NCBI RefSeq assembly: GCF_001045465.1
Contig: NZ_LFND01000004.1
Location: forward strand, 248,001 to 312,000
Origin: Chryseobacterium angstadtii
Lineage (GTDB): Bacteria > Bacteroidota > Bacteroidia > Flavobacteriales > Weeksellaceae
DNA: 64,000 bases
Direction of reading: 5' to 3'
Below are positions 16,456 through 23,955 of the stretch, in pieces; position 1 is the first letter of the stretch, and every line of letters starts with the position of its first letter. Both the position numbers and the translations under genes were made by a program. A model generated the notes under the pieces. The model had not been told where the DNA came from, ran no database searches, and saw only the letters and a list, made by a program, of their open reading frames with translations.

Positions 16456-17415
16456 TTACTGAATCTGTAAAATACTCGAAATCTGTTCTGCCAGGGAAAG
16501 ACCTATTCTATCCTGAGCTTCCAATGTAGATGCACCTGTATGCGGCGTCAGAGAGATTTTGGAATGGTTCAGTATTGCTTTAGAAGGAGTAGGCTCATTG
16601 ATGAAAACATCCAATCCTGCAAATTTCACTTTACCGGAATCCAATGCTTCAATTAAAGCTGCCTCATCAATAACTCCTCCTCTTGAGCAGTTCACTATGG
16701 CAACACCGTCTTTCATCATATCAAACTCATTTTTACCGATCATATAGCCGTCTTTCTGAGCAGGAACGTGCAGTGTTATAAAATCTGAATGTTTCAGAAC
16801 GTCCTGAAGCGGCTCAGTTTCTATATCTACATTGATAAATTGGTTATTGTAGAATTTAACTTTAATACTTGCTTTACCCACATTATTATCAGCAGCAATC
16901 ACTCTCATCCCAAGACCAAGAGCTATCCTCGCCACTTCCTGTCCTATTCTTCCCATTCCTACAATTCCGATGGTCTTTCCTCTTAATTCGATCCCTGCTG
17001 TGTATGCTTTTTTAAGGCCGGCAAATTCCGTATCTCCTACTAAAGGCATTTTCCTGTTTGAGTCCTGAAGAAATCTCGCCCCCGAAAACAGGTGCGCAAA
17101 AACAAGCTCCGCTACAGATTCTGAAGAGGCAGAAGGAGTATTGATCACATGAATTCCTTTTTCTCTTGCATAATCCACATCAATATTATCCATTCCTACA
17201 CCGCCACGCCCGATAATCTCAATCGAAGGACAGCTATCAATAATATCTTTTCTTACCTGTGTGGCACTCCTTACCAAAAGGGTACGGATTTTATGCTCGT
17301 TAATGTAATCTACCAAAAACTCCTGCGGAACTTTTGTAGTGATCACTTCAAAACCTTTCTCAGCCAGTGCATCAATCCCGGATTGATCCAGCCCGTCATT
17401 TGCTAAAACTTTCAT
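16456..17415 (-). CDS. serA: D-3-phosphoglycerate dehydrogenase
   Basis: This 319-residue enzyme oxidises 3-phosphoglycerate to 3-phosphohydroxypyruvate, the first step of serine synthesis. It is the short form without an ACT regulatory domain. The NAD-binding motif is GIVGMGRIGQEVARIALGLG; the catalytic Arg is in NCSRGGVIDEAAL, the Glu in INEPTP and the His in LTPHTGAST. RSATQVRKDIID and GRGGVGMDNIDVDYAREKGI are typical of SerA among 2-hydroxyacid dehydrogenases. The HAD-family gene at 17515 lies upstream on the same strand at about 100 bases. Other 2-hydroxyacid dehydrogenase specificities are possible but less likely. Confidence 0.9.
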   Translation of the reverse strand: MKVLANDGLDQSGIDALAEKGFEVITTKVPQEFLVDYINEHKIRTLLVRSATQVRKDIIDSCPSIEIIGRGGVGMDNIDVDYAREKGIHVINTPSASSESVAELVFAHLFSGARFLQDSNRKMPLVGDTEFAGLKKAYTAGIELRGKTIGIVGMGRIGQEVARIALGLGMRVIAADNNVGKASIKVKFYNNQFINVDIETEPLQDVLKHSDFITLHVPAQKDGYMIGKNEFDMMKDGVAIVNCSRGGVIDEAALIEALDSGKVKFAGLDVFINEPTPSKAILNHSKISLTPHTGASTLEAQDRIGLSLAEQISSILQIQ

Positions 17416-17514
17416 AAATACAATTGATATTAAAAGTGAAAAGATTTAAAAATTAAAGAATTTTCAGTGCGTACACTTTTATCATTTAATTTTTAAATCT
17501 CTATATATGTTTCC

Positions 17515-17919
17515 TTAATCTTCTTTGAAAACTTCAATGGTTACCTGCTTTTCTACAAGGTCTGTAAATTTTCCTTTGTAGCGTGTAGCTCTTACCAGGT
17601 GATTGTCTATCCAGTGATAATTGCCTCCTCTTGGTTTTCCGCAGAGTACGCTGTGGTATTTGAAGCCATGCTTATCCAGCCAATCGATCGTAATTTGTTT
17701 CAGGTTTTCTGTTCTTGAAGTGAAGAAGCAGATCTGGTGTCCTTCATCATACCATTTATTCACCGTTTCAAGGGCGTCAGGATAAGGTTCGCAAGTCACC
17801 ATTCTTTCTGGTTCTTCATTCGGAACATCATCTGTTATGGTACCGTCTATGTCAATTAAATAATTTTTTACCCCGTCCTTCAGAATCGGACTTAAATGCT
17901 CTTTGTATTCTAATTCCAT
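17515..17919 (-). CDS. HAD-superfamily phosphatase-like protein
   Basis: A 134-residue protein with HAD-fold motifs. Motif I is YLIDIDGTITDD with the nucleophile and acid Asp pair, motif II is CFFTSRTE (Ser/Thr), and a downstream GKPRGGNYHWIDNHLV carries the Lys and a variant motif. It has no cap domain, like small sugar-phosphate or polynucleotide phosphatases of the LNS2/capsule type. Some databases call such proteins phosphoheptose isomerase-like, which I do not support from sequence. The start is the ATG at 17919; a GTG one codon upstream is also in frame. Substrate unknown. It lies upstream of serA and may be co-transcribed with it. Confidence 0.75.
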   Translation of the reverse strand: MELEYKEHLSPILKDGVKNYLIDIDGTITDDVPNEEPERMVTCEPYPDALETVNKWYDEGHQICFFTSRTENLKQITIDWLDKHGFKYHSVLCGKPRGGNYHWIDNHLVRATRYKGKFTDLVEKQVTIEVFKED

Positions 17920-18378
17920 CACTAATTATTAAGATGTAAAGTTAGGGTTTTTATCAGTAAATGAAGCATTAAACTTGGTTTAAGTTAAAAATTTACTATA
18001 AAAAACTATTTAATGAATAAAAAAAGTAATTTATTCGTTTTTTAAATTATTCTGATTAAAAATTTTCTTTTTTACCATTTTATTCCCGTAATTGATCAAA
18101 ATTAAGCAGCATTTACTCTAGTCTTGACCTACATTATATGGTACTCAAGTTTGAACTGATGTATATTTTATTTTTTAACCACAGATGACACGAATTTTCA
18201 CAGATGATTATATTTCTTGCTTTAGATTAAATGATCATAGAGCACTTTACTTTTTAATCAGGCTCAGCTGAGGATTCACAAATAAGCAGCTTTGCTTTTT
18301 TACCTTTCGCCCACTCCAAGAATATGATGTTTCTTCAAAAATTTTCAAAATACATTTATTAGGCTTACATTTGTAGAA
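17920..18378. other. Spacer with repeat remnants and the idi promoter
   Basis: 459 bases without a supported gene. It contains the phrase CACAGATGACACGAATTTTC near 18181-18200 (a decayed copy of a common intergenic word) and AT-rich sequence on either side. The idi -7 box at 18366-18373 ends the region. Confidence 0.45.
18366..18373 (+). promoter_or_regulatory. -7 promoter box of idi
   Basis: TACATTTG is a perfect TAnnTTTG box that ends five bases before the ATG at 18379. Transcription should begin at or within a base or two of the start codon, so the idi mRNA is predicted to be leaderless. Confidence 0.7.
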
Positions 18379-18888
18379 ATGGAAGAATTTGTAGTTTTAG
18401 TAAATCCTGAAGATGAAGTTTTGGGTCTTATGGAAAAGCAGCAGGCTCACATCAATGGTCTTCTGCACCGTGCTTTTTCCGTCTTTTTGTTCAACAGCAA
18501 AGGAGAGATGCTTCTTCAGAAAAGGGCATCCGGAAAATACCATTCTCCCAATCAATGGACCAATGCCGTATGTTCTCATCCAAGAGAAGGTGAAACTTAT
18601 CTTGAGGGGGCTAAACGCAGACTAAAAGAAGAATTAGGAATTGAAACCGAACTTTCGGAAAAATTCAATTTTATTTACAAGGCAGATGTTGGCGGCAGTC
18701 TCTGGGAGCATGAACTTGACCACGTATTTACAGGAAATTATGAATCCGATTTCAATTTAAATAAGGAAGAAGTGGAAGAAATAAGATTTATTTCCATGAA
18801 AGATCTTGATGAGGAAATGGTTGAGAACCCGGAAAATTTTACGGAATGGTTCAAAATTATCCTCGAAGAATATAAACACCATTTTTAA
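18379..18888 (+). CDS. idi: Isopentenyl-diphosphate delta-isomerase, type I
   Basis: A 169-residue Nudix-fold enzyme that interconverts IPP and DMAPP for isoprenoid (menaquinone, undecaprenol, pigment) synthesis. Landmarks: LLHRAFSVFLFNSKGEMLLQK, the catalytic Cys in WTNAVCSHPREGE, the Nudix-like GAKRRLKEELGI, and the catalytic Glu/His context WEHELDHVFTG. Length is normal for bacterial type I enzymes. It heads a same-strand group with a small secreted protein (three bases after its stop) and gcvT; co-transcription is likely. Confidence 0.97.
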   Translation: MEEFVVLVNPEDEVLGLMEKQQAHINGLLHRAFSVFLFNSKGEMLLQKRASGKYHSPNQWTNAVCSHPREGETYLEGAKRRLKEELGIETELSEKFNFIYKADVGGSLWEHELDHVFTGNYESDFNLNKEEVEEIRFISMKDLDEEMVENPENFTEWFKIILEEYKHHF

Positions 18889-18891
18889 TTG

Positions 18892-19362
18892 ATGAAAAAA
18901 ATACTGCTTGTATCTGCATTTCTATCGGCAGGTTTATTTTTGGCCCAGAAAGCAAAAGTTTACGAAAGCCCCGGCTACTCTATCAATGTTCCTGAAGGCT
19001 GGAAATCTACCAATGACAGCGATATTGTGAATATTTTCCCGACCAATGAGGTGGGAGCCATTACGATTTCTGAATACCATGGCCTGGAACTTCCGAAAAC
19101 GGAAATGAAAAAGTTTATTCTGGCACTTTATCAGTCTGCAGATCCGGAAAGTAAGATAAAAGAATCCAAAGGTAAAAAAGGATATACAGAATATTTTTAC
19201 GAATATTTTGATGAAAAAGAGAAATTGTTCTGGATTACCCGGGCTTTTCAGAAAGACAAAGATCTGTATCTTGTGGCTATCAACTGTGGCCAGAAATTCT
19301 GGAACGGAAATTATATGAGCTTATTCAACGAAACTTTTAACAGTTTTAAAATAAAGAAATAA
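18892..19362 (+). CDS. Small secreted protein, unknown function
   Basis: A 156-residue protein with signal peptide MKKILLVSAFLSAGLFLAQ. The mature part reads like a small beta-rich domain: GYSINVPEGWKSTNDSDIVNIFP, GAITISEYHGLELP and FWITRAFQKDKDLYLVAINC; the last matches the strand-turn-strand end of PsbP/DUF1795-like domains, so a similar fold is possible. No catalytic residues are recognised. The start is the ATG at 18892, three bases after the idi stop; a TTG directly before it is in frame but unnecessary. It sits between idi and gcvT (gap to gcvT nine bases), so it belongs to that transcript. Confidence 0.7.
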   Translation: MKKILLVSAFLSAGLFLAQKAKVYESPGYSINVPEGWKSTNDSDIVNIFPTNEVGAITISEYHGLELPKTEMKKFILALYQSADPESKIKESKGKKGYTEYFYEYFDEKEKLFWITRAFQKDKDLYLVAINCGQKFWNGNYMSLFNETFNSFKIKK

Positions 19363-19371
19363 AAATTAAAT

Positions 19372-20448
19372 ATGAAGAAAACAGCCTTATACGATAAACA
19401 CGTTTCTTTGGGCGCTAAAATCGTACCTTTTGCAGGTTTTGAAATGCCTGTGCAGTATTCCGGTGTAACGGAAGAACATTTTGCGGTAAGAGAAAAAGCA
19501 GGATTGTTTGATGTTTCACACATGGGTCAGTTCTTTATTGAAGGACCGGGAGCTAAAGATCTTTTGCAGTTTGTAACAACGAATAATGTAGATGCTTTGG
19601 AAAACGGAAAAGCTCAATATTCCTGCCTTCCTAATGAAAACGGAGGAATCGTGGACGATCTTATTGTTTACAAAATGGAAGACGATAAGTATTTTGTAGT
19701 AGTGAACGCGTCAAATATCGAAAAAGACTGGAACCATATCTCAAAGTACAATACATTCGGTGCCAAAATGACGAATGCTTCTGATGATATGTCTTTATTG
19801 GCTGTTCAGGGACCAAGAGCTACAGAAATTCTTCAGAAACTTACAGAGACTAATCTTTCTGAAATTCCTTACTATAATTTTGCTGTAGGAAGCGTTTCCG
19901 GAGTTAACAATGTGATTATTTCAAACACAGGTTATACAGGAAGCGGCGGATTTGAAATCTACTTCAACAATGAAAATGCCGAGCAGCTTTGGGATGCCAT
20001 CATCAATGCAGGTGAAGCGGAAGGAATTGTTCCGGCCGGACTTGCTGCAAGAGATACTTTAAGGCTGGAAAAAGGATTCTGTTTATACGGAAACGATATT
20101 GATGACACGACTTCTCCTATTGAAGCAGGATTGGGATGGATTACAAAATTTGATAAGGATTTTGTCTCTAAAGATACATTCGCCAAGCAGAAAGAGGAAG
20201 GCGTTACCAGAAAACTGGTAGGTTTTGAACTTCAGGACAAAGGCGTTCCAAGACATGATTATCCGGTAGTGGATGCAGAAGGAAATGTAATCGGGAAGGT
20301 AACTTCCGGAACACAGTCTCCTATGAAAAAGATAGGTTTAGGACTGGCTTATGTAGACAAGCCTCACTTTAAACTGGGTTCTGAAATCTTTATTCAGGTG
20401 AGAAACAAGAATATTCCTGCCAAAGTAGTGAAAGCTCCTTTCGTATAA
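19372..20448 (+). CDS. gcvT: Glycine cleavage system aminomethyltransferase (T protein)
   Basis: A 358-residue cytoplasmic enzyme that transfers the methylene of glycine from lipoyl-GcvH to tetrahydrofolate, releasing ammonia. The folate-binding domain has [50 protein letters not shown] (the catalytic Asp region) and [16 protein letters not shown]. The C-terminal part has the [21 protein letters not shown] and [14 protein letters not shown] stretches of GcvT. Length is standard. The other glycine cleavage genes are not in the window. It is the last gene of the idi group and has a clear terminator. Confidence 0.98.
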   Translation: MKKTALYDKHVSLGAKIVPFAGFEMPVQYSGVTEEHFAVREKAGLFDVSHMGQFFIEGPGAKDLLQFVTTNNVDALENGKAQYSCLPNENGGIVDDLIVYKMEDDKYFVVVNASNIEKDWNHISKYNTFGAKMTNASDDMSLLAVQGPRATEILQKLTETNLSEIPYYNFAVGSVSGVNNVIISNTGYTGSGGFEIYFNNENAEQLWDAIINAGEAEGIVPAGLAARDTLRLEKGFCLYGNDIDDTTSPIEAGLGWITKFDKDFVSKDTFAKQKEEGVTRKLVGFELQDKGVPRHDYPVVDAEGNVIGKVTSGTQSPMKKIGLGLAYVDKPHFKLGSEIFIQVRNKNIPAKVVKAPFV

Positions 20449-20470
20449 TATTCCTGAACATATAAATTAA

Positions 20471-20496
20471 AAGAGGCTGTAGTTGTACAGCCTCTT
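20471..20496. terminator. Bidirectional terminator between gcvT and the GG-leader peptide
   Basis: Ten-base arms (20471-20480 and 20487-20496) with a perfect AAGAGGCTGT stem and six-base loop. It lies between convergent genes and could stop both transcripts. Confidence 0.88.
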
Positions 20497-20502
20497 GTGT
20501 TT

Positions 20503-20691
20503 TTAATGGCAGAAACAGCAGATGGATCTGTCCGGATTACATGCGTCTCCTCTTCCCGGTTTGTTGGAAATAACACCGCCGGCCGGCCCACAAAGGGTAA
20601 AGCAGTTAACAGGTAGAACTTTTGTTCCTCCATTAATTTCCTTCAATGCTGATCTGTTAAGAATCTTTGTTTTTAAAAAGTTTTTTGTCAT
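20503..20691 (-). CDS. Double-glycine-leader Cys-rich peptide
   Basis: A 62-residue peptide. The first 22 residues (MTKNFLKTKILNRSALKEINGG) match the bacteriocin-type GG leader, with the hydrophobic/Leu-Lys-Glu-Ile spacing and a final Gly-Gly; cleavage would leave a 40-residue core with six Cys and several Gly/Pro, ending ICCFCH. The core has no recognised domain. In known systems a C39-peptidase ABC exporter removes such a leader; none lies in this window. It is monocistronic on the minus strand. It is not a shadow of gcvT, because it lies outside that gene and has a coherent leader. Whether it is a toxin, signal or modified RiPP is open. Confidence 0.72.
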   Translation of the reverse strand: MTKNFLKTKILNRSALKEINGGTKVLPVNCFTLCGPAGGVISNKPGRGDACNPDRSICCFCH

Positions 20692-20872
20692 GATTATAAT
20701 TTTTTGGTAATCATAAAGATAAGTATTTAATAATTAATCACACAATGTAGATTATTTTACATTAATTTCATTAATCTCAAAGAAATATTGGTTAAATAAT
20801 CATAATTTATAATTAAAACTGAGTTAATAGACTTATTCTCCTAATTATCTTTTTTTGCAAGGAAAAAAATTG
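20692..20872. other. Spacer between the GG peptide and the PhoD gene
   Basis: 181 AT-rich bases carrying divergent promoters. The in-frame TTG at 20855 is 18 bases before the chosen ATG. I saw no clean -7 box. Confidence 0.4.
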
Positions 20873-22624
20873 ATGGAAAATAGCAACTCAATCAACAGAC
20901 GAAAATTTCTTAAACATTCATTGATGGCTGCGGGAGGGATCCTTATTGCGCCTTTAATTGAAAGCTGTACCAATGACGATTTTACTGACACTGAAAATGC
21001 TCCGGGTGATCTTAAAAATTCCGGATTTGCAACAGGTGTAGCCAGTTTTGATCCCTCAGAAACAGGAGTGATTATATGGACGAGGTATTCCACAGGTATT
21101 GATGCTCAAATTACCTGGGAAGTGAGCAGAAACAACAGCTTTACCGACATCGTGAGGAAAGGACAGGCCAATGTAACTTCAGTGAATGACTTCACCGTTG
21201 CCGTGGATGTGCAGAATATTCCTTCGCATACCAAATACTATTACAGATTTTACAATATTAAAACCAAAGAAAGCAGCGTCACTGGAGAAACCCTTACTTT
21301 ACCCTCAAAAACGGATTCTGTGAATGAAGTGAAGATGGCCGTGGTTTCCTGTTCCAATTTTCCGGCAGGACTTTTTAACGTGTATGGAGCCATAGCTCAA
21401 TCTGAAGCGGATGTGGTGGTTCATCTCGGTGATTACATCTATGAATACGCTCCGGGACAGTACGGAACCAATCCTTACACCAATCAGCTGGGAAGAGCCC
21501 ATCAGCCTGCAAAAGAAATCATCAGCCTCGACGATTACCGTGAAAGATACAGACAATACAGAGGAGATAAGAATCTTATGCTGCTTCATCAGAAGAAACC
21601 TTTTATCTGTGTTTGGGACGATCATGAATTTGCCAATGACACCTATCAATCCGGAGCGGAGAATCATCAGCCCAATGAAGGAGATTTCCAGGCCAGAAAG
21701 ATGTCTGCATTCCAGGCTTACAGCGAATATATTCCTTTAAAAACAGGAAAGAATCTTAAAATCTACAGAACTTTCAACTTTGGAAACATCGTTTCTCTTT
21801 ATATGATGGATACGAGAGTAATTGCAAGAGACAAACAGCTTGAATACTCAGATTATCTGGATGCCGCCGGAAACTTTGACCAGGCAAGATTCAAAGCCGA
21901 TTTCCTGAGCCCGGGCAGAAAACTGATCGGAACGGAACAGATGTCATGGCTGGCCTCCCAAATCAATTCAGATACGGCAAAATGGAAAGTACTGGGGCAG
22001 CAGATCTTAATGACCAAAATGATGGTTCCGGCAGAAATGCTGATGCTTTTAAACAGAATTCTGGCAGAAATAAAACAATACGGAAGTGCACAGCCTGCTA
22101 CCATGTTGCTTCTTAAAACCACAATTTCTCAGCTCATTGCTCTTAAAATGAGACATATGCAGAATGATCCTACCCTTACTCCACAGGAAATTGCAAGAAT
22201 CACGACCACTTTACCTTATAATCTGGATGCGTGGGACGGATATTTTATAGAAAGAGAACAGCTCTACTCTATTCTTGCCGGGAAAAATGTTGTGGTGCTC
22301 GCAGGTGACACCCATAATGCTTGGTTGGGAAAACTTAATGATGCACAGGGAAATTTCATCGGAACAGAATTGGCTTGCAGCTCCGTATCTTCTCCCGGTC
22401 TGGAAGGCTATCTGGGAATTACATCCGATCCTACCCAGACAATAGAGCTGGCTCATGCTTTTTCGGTGCTTATAGATGATCTGGAATATGCCAATCTTTA
22501 CAAAAGAGGATATCTGCATGTGAAATTTACTTCCGGAAGTTCTCAGGCAGAATGGAAGTTTGTAGACAATATTGTTTCGGAAACTTATACAACTGTGACT
22601 GAAAAAACGCACACGATCACATAA
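20873..22624 (+). CDS. PhoD-like alkaline phosphatase/phosphodiesterase, Tat-exported
   Basis: A 583-residue exported phosphatase. The N-terminus has a twin-arginine signal (NRRKFLKHSLMAAGG) with LIAPLIESC, which could also be a lipoprotein cut site, though Glu at -2 is atypical. An Ig-like N-terminal domain has DPSETGVIIWTRYS. The PhoD catalytic domain shows VSCSNFPAG, VVHLGDYIYEY, WDDHEFANDTY and GDTHNAWLG, the conserved metal ligands (Asp, Cys, Asn, His) of PhoD. It hydrolyses phosphate mono- or diesters in the periplasm. I use the ATG at 20873 and not the TTG at 20855. No Pho-regulon box was identified. Confidence 0.93.
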   Translation: MENSNSINRRKFLKHSLMAAGGILIAPLIESCTNDDFTDTENAPGDLKNSGFATGVASFDPSETGVIIWTRYSTGIDAQITWEVSRNNSFTDIVRKGQANVTSVNDFTVAVDVQNIPSHTKYYYRFYNIKTKESSVTGETLTLPSKTDSVNEVKMAVVSCSNFPAGLFNVYGAIAQSEADVVVHLGDYIYEYAPGQYGTNPYTNQLGRAHQPAKEIISLDDYRERYRQYRGDKNLMLLHQKKPFICVWDDHEFANDTYQSGAENHQPNEGDFQARKMSAFQAYSEYIPLKTGKNLKIYRTFNFGNIVSLYMMDTRVIARDKQLEYSDYLDAAGNFDQARFKADFLSPGRKLIGTEQMSWLASQINSDTAKWKVLGQQILMTKMMVPAEMLMLLNRILAEIKQYGSAQPATMLLLKTTISQLIALKMRHMQNDPTLTPQEIARITTTLPYNLDAWDGYFIEREQLYSILAGKNVVVLAGDTHNAWLGKLNDAQGNFIGTELACSSVSSPGLEGYLGITSDPTQTIELAHAFSVLIDDLEYANLYKRGYLHVKFTSGSSQAEWKFVDNIVSETYTTVTEKTHTIT

Positions 22625-22875
22625 CAAGGTCCTTGTTTTCAATATTCATGCTAGCTGAGGCTCAGGTCAAGGTTGAGGTTGAGGTTGAGGAAATTAGTAA
22701 CTATTTACCCTTGTCAAGGTTTTGAACCTTGACAAGGGTTTTTCTTTAACGGACAAAAGAAATGCTATATCCCGAACTCAGTTTAGACAAAAAAAAGCTG
22801 CAGATTATTCCACAACTCTTTTATTCAATGTTCCGTTCTGCTGAGCAGATGTAAGATCTTATTTTAGTCAGCTTT
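22625..22875. other. Spacer with hexamer repeat and terminator repeat
   Basis: 251 bases. A (GAGGTT)n-type tandem repeat (about three to four units, 22671-22690) is followed by the palindromic repeat at 22707-22739. Nothing coding is seen. Confidence 0.5.
22707..22745 (+). repeat. Palindromic dispersed repeat, copy 2, likely PhoD-gene terminator
   Basis: Perfect 15-base arms (22707-22721 and 22725-22739) around a TTG loop, then a run of T interrupted by one C. It shares the core word TTGTCAAGGTT with copy 1 at 11085-11119. Here it looks a good intrinsic terminator for the phosphatase gene. Confidence 0.75.
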
Positions 22876-23232
22876 TCAGTCTTCTACTCCGAAGAATTCT
22901 CTCAGGGCTTCTACGTTTTTTTTGTCATTTCCTACAAATATTTCACTGTCTGTAAGGAAAACCGGACGTTTCAGAAAAGTATAATGATCCAAAAGAAGTT
23001 CTTTGAAGTCTTTTTCCTGAAGAGACTTCGTATCAAGGCCTCTTAATTTAATCTGGGTAGATTTTTTACTGAATAAAGCTTCGTACGATTTTGTTTTTTT
23101 ATACATGGCAGCCAGTTCTTCCTTTGTAACCGGCTCTTTCTTAATTTCACGGAGTTCCCAGTCTGTAAGGTCAAACTGTGCTAAAATCTTTCTGCATGTA
23201 TCGCATGTATTAAGATAGAATACTTTCTTCAT
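22876..23232 (-). CDS. ArsC/Spx-family thioredoxin-fold protein
   Basis: A 118-residue protein of the ArsC/Spx family. The N-terminus MKKVFYLNTCDTCRK carries a Cys-x-x-Cys in the position of the ArsC/Spx active-site loop, and the C-terminal half has the LKRPVFLTDSEIFVG strand-loop that corresponds to the LxRPI motif (with Arg) of arsenate reductases. It may reduce arsenate with glutathione- or thioredoxin-like thiol, or act as a thiol-redox protein; no ars genes are nearby, so the arsenate role is unproven. Monocistronic. Confidence 0.82.
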   Translation of the reverse strand: MKKVFYLNTCDTCRKILAQFDLTDWELREIKKEPVTKEELAAMYKKTKSYEALFSKKSTQIKLRGLDTKSLQEKDFKELLLDHYTFLKRPVFLTDSEIFVGNDKKNVEALREFFGVED

Positions 23233-23331
23233 TATTTTTTTAATATTTTAATCGGTTAAATTCTGTTCAAAATTAGGATTTAATCTAAAATTCTGGAAAT
23301 TATTAAATAACTTTATTAAAATTTTATAAAG

Positions 23332-23799
23332 ATGCAGAACAAGCCTATCACTTTTCAGTTTATTTCAGAGCCTTCGGATGTGAATTATGGGGGAAATGTA
23401 CATGGAGGAAGCGTCATGAAATGGATCGACCAGGCAGGCTATGCGTGCGCCACGACATGGAGCGGGAATTATTCCGTTACCGTTTATGTGGGAGGGATCC
23501 GTTTTTATGAGCCTATTAAAATCGGTGAAGTCGTAAAAGTAGATGCTCAGGTCATTTATACCGGATCATCCAGCATGCATATTTCCATTAATGTTTTTTC
23601 AAGAAATCTGAAGCAGCCTACTTTCGATAAAAAAACACATTGTATCATTGTTTTTGTGGCGGTAGATGAAAATGGAAAAAAACTTCCTGTTCCCAAATGG
23701 ATTCCTGAAACTGAAGATGAGAAGCAAAAGGAACAATACGCAAAACGTTTAATGGAGCTAAGAACACAGATTGAAGATGAAATGAAACCTTTTCTGTAG
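23332..23799 (+). CDS. YciA/BACH-type acyl-CoA thioesterase
   Basis: A 155-residue hot-dog-fold thioesterase of the BACH type. The N-terminal NYGGNVHGGSVMKWIDQAGYACATTWSG carries the motif NxxGxxHGGxxMxxxDxA, including the catalytic Asp. It probably hydrolyses acyl-CoA in the cytoplasm. Members range from general to long-chain specificity, so the substrate is unresolved. It lies alone between the ArsC-like gene (divergent) and the fluoride riboswitch, 48 bases ahead of the riboswitch promoter box. Confidence 0.9.
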   Translation: MQNKPITFQFISEPSDVNYGGNVHGGSVMKWIDQAGYACATTWSGNYSVTVYVGGIRFYEPIKIGEVVKVDAQVIYTGSSSMHISINVFSRNLKQPTFDKKTHCIIVFVAVDENGKKLPVPKWIPETEDEKQKEQYAKRLMELRTQIEDEMKPFL

Positions 23800-23847
23800 A
23801 AATAGTCAATTTTTTACAACAAAGCATACCAATTCACGAAGAATAGG

Positions 23848-23855
23848 TATATTTG
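23848..23855 (+). promoter_or_regulatory. -7 promoter box of the fluoride-riboswitch gene
   Basis: TATATTTG is a perfect TAnnTTTG box. Transcription from about 23861 puts the riboswitch at the very 5' end of the mRNA, as expected. Confidence 0.7.
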
Positions 23856-23864
23856 TACCACAAA

Positions 23865-23919
23865 AGGAAATGGTGCTCTTCCTTACCCAACCGCTTTACA
23901 GAAGCTGATGACGCCTGAT
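23865..23919 (+). ncRNA. Fluoride riboswitch (crcB motif)
   Basis: The sequence fits the crcB motif. A P1 stem AGGAA/TTCCT (23865-23869 and 23879-23883) encloses ATGGTGCTC. CCCAACCGC is followed by the stem GCTT/AAGC (23893-23896 and 23902-23905), then TGATGACGCCTGAT, the conserved 3' strand. GGTG (23872-23875) can pair with CGCC (23912-23915) as the pseudoknot. The element is 5' of a CLC-type gene with the fluoride-specific motifs, the expected context. The mode (transcriptional or translational) cannot be fixed; there is no clear terminator before the ATG at 23956. Confidence 0.93.
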
Positions 23920-23955
23920 TAAGAGATTATTAACCAATAACTGATCAGGATTATT

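Noticed and set aside
22876..23232. Arsenic resistance operon
   Set aside because: Only an ArsC/Spx-like gene, no arsR, arsB or acr3 nearby.
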